Below are positions 26,958-36,650 of a DNA stretch of 64,000 nt, piece by piece. Each line of letters opens with the position of its first letter. The first letter of the stretch is position 1. The DNA is from an uncultured Lachnospiraceae bacterium (lineage in GTDB: Bacteria > Bacillota > Clostridia > Lachnospirales > Lachnospiraceae), in contig CANRPO010000011.1 in NCBI GenBank assembly GCA_947632515.1, positions 1 to 64,000 of the forward strand, read 5' to 3'. Under the pieces are notes generated by a model. The model saw nothing but the letters and a program-made list of their open reading frames with translations. It was not told the origin of the DNA and made no database searches. Position numbers and translations under genes: made by a program.

Positions 26958-27455
26958 TCAAAGATACGTCACATTCTCAATGCCGCGCCCAAGTCCCGCG
27001 ATACCCGTTCTGGCCAGTTCCAGAATCTCGTAGCCGTCCAACAGATTGATGAACGCCTCAATCTTATCCTGATTACCCGTCAACTCAATGATCAGACTCT
27101 CGGTCGACACGTCAACGATCTTGGCGCGGAAAATATCAGCCACCGCAATGACGCCCTGACGCTCATTTGCGGACGCTTTGACTTTGATCATGGCAAGCTC
27201 CCTGTACACGCTCTCGCCGGGCTTGAGTTCCTTAATATCCCTGACATCCACCAGCTTGGCCACCTGTTTCTCGATCTGGTCGAGAATCTCGTCATCCCCC
27301 GAGGTTACGATCGTGATGCGGGTGAACCGCGGATCCGCCGTCACGCCCGCCGTGATACTGTCAATATTGTAGCCCCGTCTGGAAAAAAGCCCAGCTATCC
27401 GGCTGAGTACGCCGGAAGTATTGTCCACCAACAACTGAAATACTTTCTTCTGCAT
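26958..27455 (-). CDS. ilvN: Acetolactate synthase small (regulatory) subunit
   Basis: The 165-residue protein has an N-terminal ACT domain (LLVDNTSGVLSRIAGLFSRRGYNIDS) and the C-terminal small-subunit domain ending LARTGIAGLGRG. The ACT domain binds valine and passes feedback inhibition to the catalytic subunit. The start at 27455 (MQKKVFQLL) fits the family best; ATG 27476 is a possible alternative. It lies next to a second, diverged small-subunit gene. Confidence 0.92.
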   Translation of the reverse strand: MQKKVFQLLVDNTSGVLSRIAGLFSRRGYNIDSITAGVTADPRFTRITIVTSGDDEILDQIEKQVAKLVDVRDIKELKPGESVYRELAMIKVKASANERQGVIAVADIFRAKIVDVSTESLIIELTGNQDKIEAFINLLDGYEILELARTGIAGLGRGIENVTYL

Positions 27456-27577
27456 AGCGCAAACCTTTCCGCGCATGACGCTCACCGCCACGCACCGTCC
27501 ATTATTGTATCAATTCACAGGCGAAAAGTCAACCTGTCCCGCCGCCCGTCTACGGCGTCCGCCCCGTATGACAGAAC

Positions 27578-28066
27578 CTAGACGTCCGTCTCCAGACATT
27601 TCTGCAGCGCCAGCGTCCCGGTTCTCGCCACTTCCACAATGCTGACAGACTGCATCATATCGATCAAAAGCTGTATCTTTTCCGGCACATCGCAGATCTG
27701 AATGATCATGGTTTTCTTGGACATGTCCACGATCTGCGCTTTCATGACGTCGCAGATCTCCATGATGTCGCGCCTGTTGCCCTTGTTGTATTTGACCTTC
27801 ATCAACATCAGCTCCCTGCTGACGCTTGCCGTCTCGTCGAAGGTCTTTACCTTGATGACGTCCAGTTTTTTGTTGAGCTGTTTCTCGATCTGCTCGATGG
27901 TCCGCTGATCGCCGCTGCTGACGATCGTCATGCAGGAAGTCGCCGGATCGTCCGTCTCCCCCACCGCCAGACTGTCGATATTAAAACATCTTCTGGAAAA
28001 GAGCCCCGCCACTTTACAGAGCACGCCGGAGCGGTTTTCCACTAAGACTGAGTAGATTTTTTTCAT
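27578..28066 (-). CDS. Second acetolactate synthase small-subunit-like ACT protein
   Basis: The 162-residue protein has the same layout as IlvN/IlvH: an ACT domain (LVENRSGVLCKVAGLFSRRCFNIDS), then the C-terminal domain with ELMLMKVKYN and a VEVARTGTLALQKC ending. It starts at ATG 28066 behind AGGAGG and directly follows ilvB, the usual position of the true partner. Sequence has diverged strongly from the gene at 26958-27455. One may serve a different large subunit or respond to a different amino acid; which partners this IlvB is unknown. Confidence 0.88.
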   Translation of the reverse strand: MKKIYSVLVENRSGVLCKVAGLFSRRCFNIDSLAVGETDDPATSCMTIVSSGDQRTIEQIEKQLNKKLDVIKVKTFDETASVSRELMLMKVKYNKGNRRDIMEICDVMKAQIVDMSKKTMIIQICDVPEKIQLLIDMMQSVSIVEVARTGTLALQKCLETDV

Positions 28067-28123
28067 TGCTTTTTCCTCCTGCCACACCAATGCCGCGAAA
28101 TGCGGTCACGCTACATCGTCCGA

Positions 28124-29740
28124 TCACTTGACCAGATCCATCGGGTCGATCAGGCACTCTAACAGCACGGCCTCGTCTTTCTCCAGGAATGCGTCGATTG
28201 TCTCCTGCGCGCCCTCCATCGTGCCAAGCCGCATGAATCTCATATCGTAGGCGGACGCCAGTCTCTCCAGATCGGGGCTGCCCGACAAATCAACCACCGA
28301 ATAGTGGTCTTTGTATGTGTAATGCTGGTACTCGCGCACCATACCGAGATAATTGTTCCTGAGCACGATGATCTTCACCGGCACGTTAAACTGCCGCATA
28401 GTTGCAAGCTCCATCATGGACATCTGGAACGAGCCGTCGCCGCACACGGCCACTACCTGTCTGTCTTTGTCCGCAAGCTTTACACCCATTGCCGCCGGAA
28501 TGGAGTAGCCCATCGTTCCCATGCCGCCCGTGGTCAGGAACCTGCCGTTTTTTACAATGTGATAGTTACAGGACCAGATCTGATTCTGTCCCACGTCGGC
28601 CACATAGACGGCGTCGTCTTTCATGCTCTCCGACAGCATACGGATAAACTCTGCCGGATCCACATAGGCGGGATTGGGTTTTCTGACGCGGCCCATGGTG
28701 TCCCGATAACCGTTCAGCGTGTCGATCCAAGCCTCGTGCTCGCAGGAAAACTCCTCCGCCATGAAATCTTCGATGATATGTTTTGCGTCGCCCACCAGCG
28801 GTATCGTCGGCCCCACATTCTTGCCGATCTCCGCAGGATCCACATCGATGTGCACCAGCACCTTGTTCTCCGTGATCAGATCCGGCTGGTTCACCGCGCG
28901 GTCAGCCACCCTGGCGCCCACCATAATAAGAAGATCGGACTCGTTCATGGCGCGGTTCGCGTATGGGTTGCCGTTATTGCCCACCATGCCGTAGTACATG
29001 GGATGTCTGGTCGGCATCACGCCGATCCCCATCATGGTGGAGACTACGGGAATACGGTATTTTTCCACAAAAGTGCGCAGTTCTTTTTCCGCCTGACCAA
29101 GCAGCACGCCGCCGCCCGCGCAGATGATCGGACGTTTCGCCCTTGACAGTTCTTTTACCACCTTCCTGATCTGCACCGCATTTCCCTTGACAGTCGGTTT
29201 GTAGGTGCGCATATTCACCTCGTCCGGATATTTGAATTTGGAAATGACTGCGTTCTGCACGTCGATCGGCACATCGATCAGGACGGGGCCCTTCCTGCCG
29301 GTATTGGCGATATGGAAAGCTTCTTTGAATATTCTGGGGATCTCCTCGGCATCCTTGACCAGATAGCTGTATTTCACGAAAGACTCCACCGCTCCGGTGA
29401 TGTCCGCCTCCTGAAATACGTCGGAGCCAAGCAGCGCGCTGTTCACCTGCCCGGTGATGCACACCAGCGGTATACTGTCCGCAAAAGCCGTCGCGATGCC
29501 TGTGATCACATTGGTCGCGCCGGGGCCGGACGTTACCGCACAGACGCCGACGCCGCCCGTCACGCGCGCAAGTCCGCTGGCCGCATGGGCCGCGTTCTGC
29601 TCCGTGCGGATCAGGATCGTCTCGATCCTGGAATCCAGAATGCTGTTGTAAAACGGGCATATGGCAACTCCCGGATAGCCGAACACATATTTTACGCCTT
29701 CTTCCTCAAGGCATCTCACCATAGCATCTGCACCTAACAT
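28124..29740 (-). CDS. ilvB: Acetolactate synthase large (catalytic) subunit
   Basis: The 538-residue thiamine-diphosphate enzyme has the catalytic Glu in RTEQNAAHAASG (about residue 47), the FAD-binding region in the middle, and the ThDP/Mg motif GDGSFQMSMMELATMRQFN (about 435-453) ending in NN. It condenses two pyruvates, or pyruvate and 2-oxobutyrate. I place the start at ATG 29740 because AGGAG is 10 nt upstream, while the in-frame TTG at 29749 is too close to it. The gap to metH is only 14 nt. Confidence 0.96.
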   Translation of the reverse strand: MLGADAMVRCLEEEGVKYVFGYPGVAICPFYNSILDSRIETILIRTEQNAAHAASGLARVTGGVGVCAVTSGPGATNVITGIATAFADSIPLVCITGQVNSALLGSDVFQEADITGAVESFVKYSYLVKDAEEIPRIFKEAFHIANTGRKGPVLIDVPIDVQNAVISKFKYPDEVNMRTYKPTVKGNAVQIRKVVKELSRAKRPIICAGGGVLLGQAEKELRTFVEKYRIPVVSTMMGIGVMPTRHPMYYGMVGNNGNPYANRAMNESDLLIMVGARVADRAVNQPDLITENKVLVHIDVDPAEIGKNVGPTIPLVGDAKHIIEDFMAEEFSCEHEAWIDTLNGYRDTMGRVRKPNPAYVDPAEFIRMLSESMKDDAVYVADVGQNQIWSCNYHIVKNGRFLTTGGMGTMGYSIPAAMGVKLADKDRQVVAVCGDGSFQMSMMELATMRQFNVPVKIIVLRNNYLGMVREYQHYTYKDHYSVVDLSGSPDLERLASAYDMRFMRLGTMEGAQETIDAFLEKDEAVLLECLIDPMDLVK

Positions 29741-29754
29741 TTTTCTCAATCTCC

Positions 29755-32226
29755 TTATGTTTCATCGTCTATCTGCAATATTCTCTTTGTCAGTTTCACC
29801 GCGTCAGCCGCGTCCTTGGAATAGCCGTCCGCACCGATCTCGTCCGCGTACTCCTGCGTGATCACCGCGCCGCCCACGATGATCTTGGCGTCCACTTTCT
29901 TCTCTCTGGCGTAGTCGATCACATGCCGCATCTGCTGCATGGTGGTCGTCATGAGCGCCGACAGGGCGATGACCTGAGCGTTGTGCTCCCTCGCCGCCTC
30001 GATGATCTTCTCCTTCGGCACATCCTTGCCCAGATCGATCACCTTGAAACCATAGTTCCTCAGCATGAGCGCCACCAGATTCTTGCCGATGTCGTGGATG
30101 TCGCCCTCCACCGTGGCGATCACCACCGTGGGCATCTCCCGCTCGGCCTCTCCCGTCATGAGCATAGGCTCCAAATACTCTATGGAGGATTTCATCGCCT
30201 CCGCGCCGGCGATCAGCTGCGGCAGAAAATATTTTCCCTGATCAAAAAGCTCCCCCACCTGATTAATCGCTTTCAGCAGCACCTCGTCCAGCAGTTCCCG
30301 CGCCTTATGTCCGTCCGCCAGCGCTCTCTTCGTGTCCTCCACGACAGTGTTTCCGTTTCCCTTGAGCACATCGGCGTAGAGCCTGTCCACAGCCGACATC
30401 GTCCCGCCGCTCTCGCTCTGCGTGTTCCCTCGAAAACGAATGCCCGTCGTCGTCTGCGCCGTCACGCCAGACGCCTCCCTTTTCTCCTTCACCGCATCCA
30501 TCAGGTGAATGTAGCGGAGATCCGCCCCTTCCTTGTTTAGGAGAAGATCGGCCGCGAACGCGCAGCTCACCAGAAGTTCCTGAGAAGGATTTGCGATGGC
30601 CATGGACAGTCCCTCCCGGATCGCCATGGTGAGAAAAGTCGTATTGACAAAGCTCCTCTCCGGCAGTCCGAAAGAGATGTTGGACAATCCGCAGATGGTC
30701 GCCAGACCGTTGGCCTTGCAGTAGCGGATCGTCTCAAGGGTCTCAAGCGCCGCGCTCTTGTTCGCGCCTACAGTCGTCACCAGACCGTCCACCACAATAT
30801 CTTCCTTGCGCATACCGAGCGCCAGCGCACGGGCCTGTATCTTCTCTATGATCCCGATCTTCTCCTCCGGACTCTTCGGCAGTCCTTCGTCCGAGAGCGG
30901 GAGCAGCACAAACATCGCGCCATACTTTTTCGCCATCGGCAGCAGCTTTTCAAATTTTATTTTCTCATAGGAGATGGAGTTGATCAGCGCTCTGCCCGGG
31001 TATCTGCGCAGCGCCGCCTCCAGCACGTCCACATGGCTGGAATCGAGTGAGAGCGGCAGATTCGTCACACCGCCTACGACCTCGATGGCGCGCAGCATCA
31101 TCGCCTTCTCATCGATGCCGCTCATCCCCATATTGATGTCCAGCACCTCGGCGCCGCAGGCCTCCTGCTCTTCGGCAAAATCCGCCACCATATCCATGGA
31201 ACCCGCCCGCAGCTGCTCCTGCAGTTTCTTCTTGCCCGTAGGGTTGATCCGCTCTCCGACGATGAGGAGACGGTCGTCCAGGCCAAACGTCACCGTCTGT
31301 CTCTCACTGGCGAGGAACCGTCTGCCGGAGGTACTGCGCGTCACGACTTCCATGTCTCTGACGCTCTCCACCGCCATGCGAATATGCTCCGGCGTCGTCC
31401 CGCAGCAGCCGCCCACGATGGACGCGCCCGCCTCCACCAGCGCTCTCATACATTCACCGAACTCTTTCGCCCCCATATCATAGACCGTATGCCCGTTTTC
31501 GTCAAGCGATGGAAGACCCGCGTTGGGTTTCGCGATGACGGGCACGGTGGTCACCGACGCGATCTGCCTGACAATCTCTGTCATCTTGTCAGGCCCCGTG
31601 GAGCAGTTCGTTCCCACCGCGTCAGCCCCGAGGCTCTGAAGAACCACCGCCGCCGTGACTGCATCCGTCCCGTACAGCGTCCTGCCGTCCGCCTCAAAGG
31701 TCATCGTCGCCATCACGGGCAGATCGCAGACCTCCTTCGCGGCGATCAGCGCCGCCCGCGTCTCCTGCAGGCTCATCATCGTCTCCACGACGAGCAGATC
31801 CACACCCGCCTCCGCCAGATAGCCGATCTGTTCCTTGTATATATCGATCAGCTCCTCGAAATCAAGCTGCCCGATGGGGGCAAGCTGCTCGCCCGTCATG
31901 GTGATGTCCCCCGCCACATAGGCTTTGCCGCCCACCGCCTCTTTTGAGAGCGCCACCAGCTCATGATTGAGCCGCCGGATCTCCCCGTCGAGTCCGTACT
32001 CTCTTAATTTGACGCGGTTCGCCGTGAACGTGGGCGCGTAGACAATATTGCTGCCCGCCCCGACAAACGCCCGCTGGAGTGAGATCAATATCCCACTGTG
32101 TTCCAGGATCCACTGCTCCGGGCACACGCCGGCAGGCATACCCTGCCGCTGGAGATTCGATCCTGTGGCGCCGTCCAGAAAAACGGGATGCTCTTTGACC
32201 AGCCCATAAAATTCCTGCTTTTTCAT
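29755..32226 (-). CDS. metH: Cobalamin-dependent methionine synthase, without activation domain
   Basis: The 823-residue protein holds three modules: homocysteine methyltransferase (about 1-290, with zinc Cys in GTNCSTGP and GGCCGTTPEHI), a pterin/methyl-THF domain (about 325-590, INPTGKKKLQEQL and EVLDINMG), and the B12 cap and B12-binding domains (about 620-815) with EGDIHDIGKNL, whose His is the lower cobalt ligand. The C-terminal SAM-dependent reactivation domain of E. coli MetH is absent, as in many clostridia, so a separate activator is expected. It makes methionine from homocysteine and 5-methyl-THF. It is cotranscribed with ilvB, 14 nt downstream. Confidence 0.93.
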   Translation of the reverse strand: MKKQEFYGLVKEHPVFLDGATGSNLQRQGMPAGVCPEQWILEHSGILISLQRAFVGAGSNIVYAPTFTANRVKLREYGLDGEIRRLNHELVALSKEAVGGKAYVAGDITMTGEQLAPIGQLDFEELIDIYKEQIGYLAEAGVDLLVVETMMSLQETRAALIAAKEVCDLPVMATMTFEADGRTLYGTDAVTAAVVLQSLGADAVGTNCSTGPDKMTEIVRQIASVTTVPVIAKPNAGLPSLDENGHTVYDMGAKEFGECMRALVEAGASIVGGCCGTTPEHIRMAVESVRDMEVVTRSTSGRRFLASERQTVTFGLDDRLLIVGERINPTGKKKLQEQLRAGSMDMVADFAEEQEACGAEVLDINMGMSGIDEKAMMLRAIEVVGGVTNLPLSLDSSHVDVLEAALRRYPGRALINSISYEKIKFEKLLPMAKKYGAMFVLLPLSDEGLPKSPEEKIGIIEKIQARALALGMRKEDIVVDGLVTTVGANKSAALETLETIRYCKANGLATICGLSNISFGLPERSFVNTTFLTMAIREGLSMAIANPSQELLVSCAFAADLLLNKEGADLRYIHLMDAVKEKREASGVTAQTTTGIRFRGNTQSESGGTMSAVDRLYADVLKGNGNTVVEDTKRALADGHKARELLDEVLLKAINQVGELFDQGKYFLPQLIAGAEAMKSSIEYLEPMLMTGEAEREMPTVVIATVEGDIHDIGKNLVALMLRNYGFKVIDLGKDVPKEKIIEAAREHNAQVIALSALMTTTMQQMRHVIDYAREKKVDAKIIVGGAVITQEYADEIGADGYSKDAADAVKLTKRILQIDDET

Positions 32227-32227
32227 C

Positions 32228-32863
32228 TTACTGCGTGCTCCCCTGTGCGCCGTCCTCCGCCGGCTCCTCATAGAATACCGTATCATCCGTATCGAAGTTG
32301 TCCTCCGGCACGGGATCCTCCTCTTCCGCTCCGTCTCCGCCTTCTTCCTCCTCCGTCCGGTTCAGATAGCCGCCGCCGAGAATGCCATTTTCCTCTGTGT
32401 AGGTGATTCCCTCGCCCTCGGGGATCTCCCCGTGCAGGATCATGATGATATACTGAATGCGAAGATTGGCTCTGTCGTAGTACTCTCTTGCGGCCTCTGC
32501 GGTCGCCTCGTCAAAAATCTCCGCCTCGTATGCCCTGTGATACAGCTCCACCGCCTGCCGCATGTTCTCATCCGCCTCGTCCGCCAGACTGTCCGCCGCC
32601 GAGAACTGCTCCGGCGTCTCAAGCTCCGCCATCCATGTGATCTCTGCCTGCAGCTGATCCAGATAGGAGAGCAGCAGCTCCGTGGCGTCCTCATCTGAGA
32701 CGTCGATGGAGTTCATCTCATCGTTGTAGTTGGCAATATGCTCGAAGAAGGCACTCATATTCTCCTGATACGCAGTCAGCGTCTCGTCCTCCCCGCACGC
32801 TGTCAGCGACAGCCCGCACACCGCGCAGACACACAACAGCACCAGTTTTTTTACAATGTTCAA
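32228..32863 (-). CDS. Uncharacterised lipoprotein
   Basis: The 211-residue protein has a lipoprotein signal peptide ending LSLTAC (Cys23), so the mature protein should be lipid-anchored on the outer face of the membrane. Residues 25-140 are helical (two or three long helices, DUF-like), then an acidic Gly/Glu-rich tail follows. No enzyme motif is seen. It sits between a hybrid kinase and metH on the same strand; one-nt spacing to metH indicates coupling. A role as an extracellular sensor partner of the kinase is possible but unproven. Confidence 0.8.
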   Translation of the reverse strand: MNIVKKLVLLCVCAVCGLSLTACGEDETLTAYQENMSAFFEHIANYNDEMNSIDVSDEDATELLLSYLDQLQAEITWMAELETPEQFSAADSLADEADENMRQAVELYHRAYEAEIFDEATAEAAREYYDRANLRIQYIIMILHGEIPEGEGITYTEENGILGGGYLNRTEEEEGGDGAEEEDPVPEDNFDTDDTVFYEEPAEDGAQGSTQ

Positions 32864-32918
32864 GACGATTCCCTCCGATATTATCTTCCGCGCGCTGAAA
32901 TTCTTCGCCGTGACACCG

Positions 32919-35867
32919 TCACAGCCACTTGTCCAGCGCCTCCTGCAGTTTCTCCACCTCCACAGGTTTCGCTATATGATCGTTCATACCGGCCTCGCGG
33001 GCCGCTCTTATGTCGTCGGCAAAAGCGTTCGCCGTCATCGCCACGATCGGAATGCGCGCCGCGTCTTCACGCTGCATGGCGCGAATACTCTCGGCTGCCT
33101 CGTAACCGTTCATGACCGGCATCTGAATATCCATAAAAATCATCTCATAATAATTCGGCTCGCTGTTTTTCACCATATCGACAGCCTCCCGGCCGTCCGC
33201 CGCCTGATCCACGATGACGCCGAGATAGGAGAGCAGTTCCACGGCAATCTCCCGATTCAGCTCATTGTCCTCCGCCAGCAGGATATGCCTGCCCTCATGG
33301 CTCTGTTTTATCAGATCGGCAAGACCGTTCCTTTTCTCACCGCCGCCCTGCGCCAGCACTGACTTGAGGGCATATATCAGGCGGGAGCGGAACAGCGGTT
33401 TCTCGATAAACGCCTGAACGCCCGCCTCTCTCGCCTCCGTCTCGACCTCCGACCAATCGTAGGCCGACAGGATAATGATTGGAATGTCATCGCCGGTCCG
33501 TTTCCGAATCTCACACGCAGTCTCAACGCCGTCCTTGCCCGGCGGCATCTTCCAGTCCAGTATGACGGCCGCGTAGTCCTCTCCCGCCTCGTGGGCGGCC
33601 ACCGTCTTCTCGACCGCCTCGTCGCCGGACAGCACCCACTGCGCCTCCATGCCGATACTCTCCAAAATATCGCAGGTGCTGATACAGGAGCTGCGGTCGT
33701 CATCCGCCACCAGAATACGCAGATTCTCCAGCGTCTCCACACCCTGCGCCGACAGATCCTGCAGTTTTAAATGTACCTGAACCGTAAATTTGGAACCTCT
33801 TCCGGGCGTGCTCTCCACCCTGATGTCGCCCTCCATCATGCGGACGATATTGCGGGTGATGGACATGCCCAGCCCCGTACCCTCGATCTTATTGTTGACG
33901 GAATCCTGCGCTCTCGTGAAGGGATCGAAGATCGTCTTCATGAATTCCCGGTCCATGCCGATACCCGTATCCTCGCAGACAAACTCATAGCATCCCATGT
34001 CATGGATGCGCGAATCGCACTCCCGAATATTGAACGTGATGATCCCGCCCTCCGGCGTAAACTTTACGGCATTGCCGAGAATATTGACAAAGATCTGTCT
34101 GAGGCGCAGCGTGTCGCCGATCACATCCTCGTGAGCGATGTCCGAGATATGTACCCGCAGCTGCTGCTTTTTGGCGTTTACCTGCGCCCGGATAATGGTG
34201 ACAACGCTCTCCACCAGATCCGACATATTGAACGGCTCCTCATTCAGCGTCACCTTGCCGCTCTCTATCTTGGACATATCCAGCACGTCGTTGATCAGAG
34301 CGAGAAGATGTCTGCTGGAGATCGTGATTTTGTTCAGGCAGTCGGCGAGACGCTCCCGGTCGTCCATATGCATCTCTGCCACCGCCGTCATACCCATGAT
34401 CGCGTTCATCGGCGTGCGGATGTCATGGGACATGCGCGCAAGGAAATCGGATTTTGCGCGATTGGCCGCCTCCGCCGCCTCGGACGCGCTCTTTAACGCC
34501 GTGCGGATCTCGATCTCCTGTTCCTTGATCGCCGTCACATCCTGAATGGCAAACAGTACCTTGACGGCTCTGCCCTCCTCGCGTTTCAGACACATGATGG
34601 ACATTGTCTCCCAGCGGTGTCCGCCCATATCGATCTGGTATTCATATTGGAGGAACGGCGTCTCCTCCGTCAGGTTCTCCCGGATATGCCCGACGGTGAG
34701 CACAGAGGCCATGGTCCTGCCGCCGTCATCCTCCGCGATATATTTCGGCTCCAGATGGCGTATCAGATCCGTATACTTCCCGCGGGCAGGCGCGTCGCCT
34801 TTCTTGCCTTCCATATATTCGTAGGTATCTTCCTCCAGATCCACGAGGGCGAACCTGGAGAACAGATGAGGCACGGCGTCCGCCACGCGGGAGATCTCCT
34901 GTTTCTCGGAGATCAGTTTCCTTCTCTGGAGCCGGTTTTTGATCACAAGATACAGCACATACAGAACAAACGCGAGCAGAATCTTTATCTCCAGACGGAT
35001 CCCCGCCGAGTTCGCGCTCTGCGTCATCCCTTTGTTCAGTCTGGACGGCAGGCTCTGCACCAGAAAAAGTTTCCCGCCCTCCAGCGGCGTGACATAGGCA
35101 TTGCCCGCGCCGCTGCCGCCGATATAGTTGAATTTTGCAGATGTGCCCGTGGCAAGAGCGTTTTCCAGCTTATTGAGATCTTCGGCGTACAGTTTCCCGG
35201 TACTCTTTAACTGTTCCGGAAGATTTTCGGGTTTCTCGCCGTTTCCGACATAGCTGACCACATTGCCGTCCGCCTCCAGCAGATAGGCGCTGCCCTGCAT
35301 GCCGAAATAGCCCACGTCGGCAAAGTGCTCCCGCACGGAATCTTCCCGCAGGATGCCGCTCAGAACGCCTATGATCTCTCCTTCATGGTAGAAAGGCGTA
35401 TAGAAAATCAGCAACGTCTCATCCGTGATCCGGGAATGATAGACGACGCTCCAGCCGCTGTTGCCCCGCATACCGTCCTGAAAGTAAGCTCTGTCCGCCA
35501 GATCCGCCGTCCTGCCGTCGGCGGTCAGATCCGTCCCGTCGGACGAGATGAATTCCACATAGTCAAAAAAAGAACGCTCCGTCATATCTCTCAGCATATC
35601 CGAACCCACGGTCGGCTCCGTCATGATGGGACCGTACAGATGCGATAATATTTTGACGTTATTGTCGGCAAGATCGAACAGATCGTTCATGCGCGCGGCA
35701 GACTGCATCGTGGCAGACTCGATAAAACTGTCGTTCTGCTCCAAGACACGCTCGCTGTTATCCCGCGCAAAAATAAAAAAGGAGAAAGCGATAAATGCCA
35801 GCAGTGCACATATAAAGACAATCTCCCATACAATAGCCTTGTTTTCTTTTTTGTTCGTTGACTTCAT
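32919..35867 (-). CDS. Hybrid sensor histidine kinase with Cache-like sensor and two receivers
   Basis: The 982-residue protein has transmembrane helix 1 (about 12-34), an extracellular Cache-like domain (35-290), helix 2 (about 292-310), a PAS-like cytoplasmic domain (325-455), a HisKA domain with His481 in MSHDIRTPM, a HATPase domain (GTGLGMSITRNIVRMMEGD), and two receiver domains (about 730-850 and 865-982; ILDWKMPPGKDG and IFMDIQMPVMNG). The start is ATG 35867 behind GGAGG. It has its own promoter (35914-35942). No output regulator or HPt gene is adjacent. Confidence 0.93.
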   Translation of the reverse strand: MKSTNKKENKAIVWEIVFICALLAFIAFSFFIFARDNSERVLEQNDSFIESATMQSAARMNDLFDLADNNVKILSHLYGPIMTEPTVGSDMLRDMTERSFFDYVEFISSDGTDLTADGRTADLADRAYFQDGMRGNSGWSVVYHSRITDETLLIFYTPFYHEGEIIGVLSGILREDSVREHFADVGYFGMQGSAYLLEADGNVVSYVGNGEKPENLPEQLKSTGKLYAEDLNKLENALATGTSAKFNYIGGSGAGNAYVTPLEGGKLFLVQSLPSRLNKGMTQSANSAGIRLEIKILLAFVLYVLYLVIKNRLQRRKLISEKQEISRVADAVPHLFSRFALVDLEEDTYEYMEGKKGDAPARGKYTDLIRHLEPKYIAEDDGGRTMASVLTVGHIRENLTEETPFLQYEYQIDMGGHRWETMSIMCLKREEGRAVKVLFAIQDVTAIKEQEIEIRTALKSASEAAEAANRAKSDFLARMSHDIRTPMNAIMGMTAVAEMHMDDRERLADCLNKITISSRHLLALINDVLDMSKIESGKVTLNEEPFNMSDLVESVVTIIRAQVNAKKQQLRVHISDIAHEDVIGDTLRLRQIFVNILGNAVKFTPEGGIITFNIRECDSRIHDMGCYEFVCEDTGIGMDREFMKTIFDPFTRAQDSVNNKIEGTGLGMSITRNIVRMMEGDIRVESTPGRGSKFTVQVHLKLQDLSAQGVETLENLRILVADDDRSSCISTCDILESIGMEAQWVLSGDEAVEKTVAAHEAGEDYAAVILDWKMPPGKDGVETACEIRKRTGDDIPIIILSAYDWSEVETEAREAGVQAFIEKPLFRSRLIYALKSVLAQGGGEKRNGLADLIKQSHEGRHILLAEDNELNREIAVELLSYLGVIVDQAADGREAVDMVKNSEPNYYEMIFMDIQMPVMNGYEAAESIRAMQREDAARIPIVAMTANAFADDIRAAREAGMNDHIAKPVEVEKLQEALDKWL

Positions 35868-35913
35868 AAATCCTCCGCGCCGCATCCAATGCCATTTATC
35901 CGAATATTATTAT

Positions 35914-35942
35914 ATTGTACCATGGGGCATTTGATGTTGCAA
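35914..35942 (-). promoter_or_regulatory. Promoter of the Cache hybrid kinase gene
   Basis: Minus-strand TTGCAA (35942-35937), exactly 17 nt, then TACAAT (35919-35914). It is the last clear promoter before the lipoprotein, metH and ilv genes, so a long transcript could start here. Confidence 0.65.
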
Positions 35943-35965
35943 CAGTCAGACCGATTTAAAAGCCC

Positions 35966-36187
35966 TTAAAATTCTATCTCGCAGTCGGGTTCCGCTTTTC
36001 TGCACGCCTTCAAAACCTGTTTCATGACCGCTTTCTCGTCGGCGCCCTCCGCAAACTCCACCTTCATTTTCTGCGTCATAAAGCTGACTACCGCCTCGGT
36101 AACGCCCTGCGTCCTATTCGCCGCATCCTGCATCTTCTCCGCACAGTTCGCGCAGTCGACCTCAATCTTGTACGTCTTTGTCATCAT
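35966..36187 (-). CDS. Heavy-metal-associated (HMA) domain protein, possible metal chaperone
   Basis: The 73-residue single-domain HMA protein has CANC (Cys12, Cys15), the soft-metal binding motif, and the beta-alpha-beta pattern of CopZ-like chaperones. The usual GMTC lead-in is replaced by VDCANC, a variant also found in the N-terminal domains of zinc/cadmium pumps. It is preceded by an ArsR-family gene 43 nt upstream, which it probably shares a transcript with. The expected P-type ATPase is not next to it. Confidence 0.85.
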   Translation of the reverse strand: MMTKTYKIEVDCANCAEKMQDAANRTQGVTEAVVSFMTQKMKVEFAEGADEKAVMKQVLKACRKAEPDCEIEF

Positions 36188-36230
36188 CCATTCCTCCGCT
36201 TTTCATTTTCTCTGCCGGCGTCTGTTTCGC

Positions 36231-36605
36231 CTACTCTTCCACATGTTCCATTCCCATGCTGATGATCGCGCGGACGTGCTCGTCGTCCAGTGAATAGTAG
36301 ACGGATTTTCCATCACGCCTGAATTTCACCAGCTTGGAAGATTTTAGGATCCTGAGCTGATGGCTCACAGAGGACTGGCTTAAGTTCAGCAGTTTCGCAA
36401 TATCATTCACACACAGCTCGTTCTCGAACATCGAATACAGGATCTTGATCCTCGTGGAATCTCCGAATACTTTAAAAAGCTCCGCCAGATCGTACAGGAT
36501 CTCATCGTCCGGCTGCTGTCCGAATATCTTTTCCACAATATCCTCCCGCCCTTTAGACGTTTCGTCCTGTATACTTTTCAGTTCGTCTCCGCGCCCTGTC
36601 GCCAT
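36231..36605 (-). CDS. ArsR/SmtB-family metal-sensing repressor
   Basis: The 124-residue winged-helix repressor has a recognition helix QSSVSHQLRILKSSKLV and a beta wing FRRDGKSVYYSL. The C-terminal helix carries Asp108, His110, His121 and Glu124, the exact spacing of the alpha-5 zinc site of SmtB (D104, H106, H117, E120), so zinc-type sensing is likely. The alpha-3 site is incomplete: ELCVND has one Cys instead of the CxC of CadC. An operator and a strong promoter lie just upstream, implying autoregulation. Confidence 0.92.
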   Translation of the reverse strand: MATGRGDELKSIQDETSKGREDIVEKIFGQQPDDEILYDLAELFKVFGDSTRIKILYSMFENELCVNDIAKLLNLSQSSVSHQLRILKSSKLVKFRRDGKSVYYSLDDEHVRAIISMGMEHVEE

Positions 36606-36626
36606 GCGTCCTCCTTTTCACCCACA

Positions 36627-36650
36627 ACATATGTTTAAGTGTTCATATGT
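36627..36650 (-). promoter_or_regulatory. ArsR/SmtB-type operator
   Basis: ACATATG (36627-36633) and CATATGT (36644-36650) form an inverted repeat, and the minus-strand core ATATGAACA..TAAACATAT resembles the 12-2-12 operators of SmtB and CzrA. It directly follows the -10 box, over the start of transcription. Confidence 0.75.
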
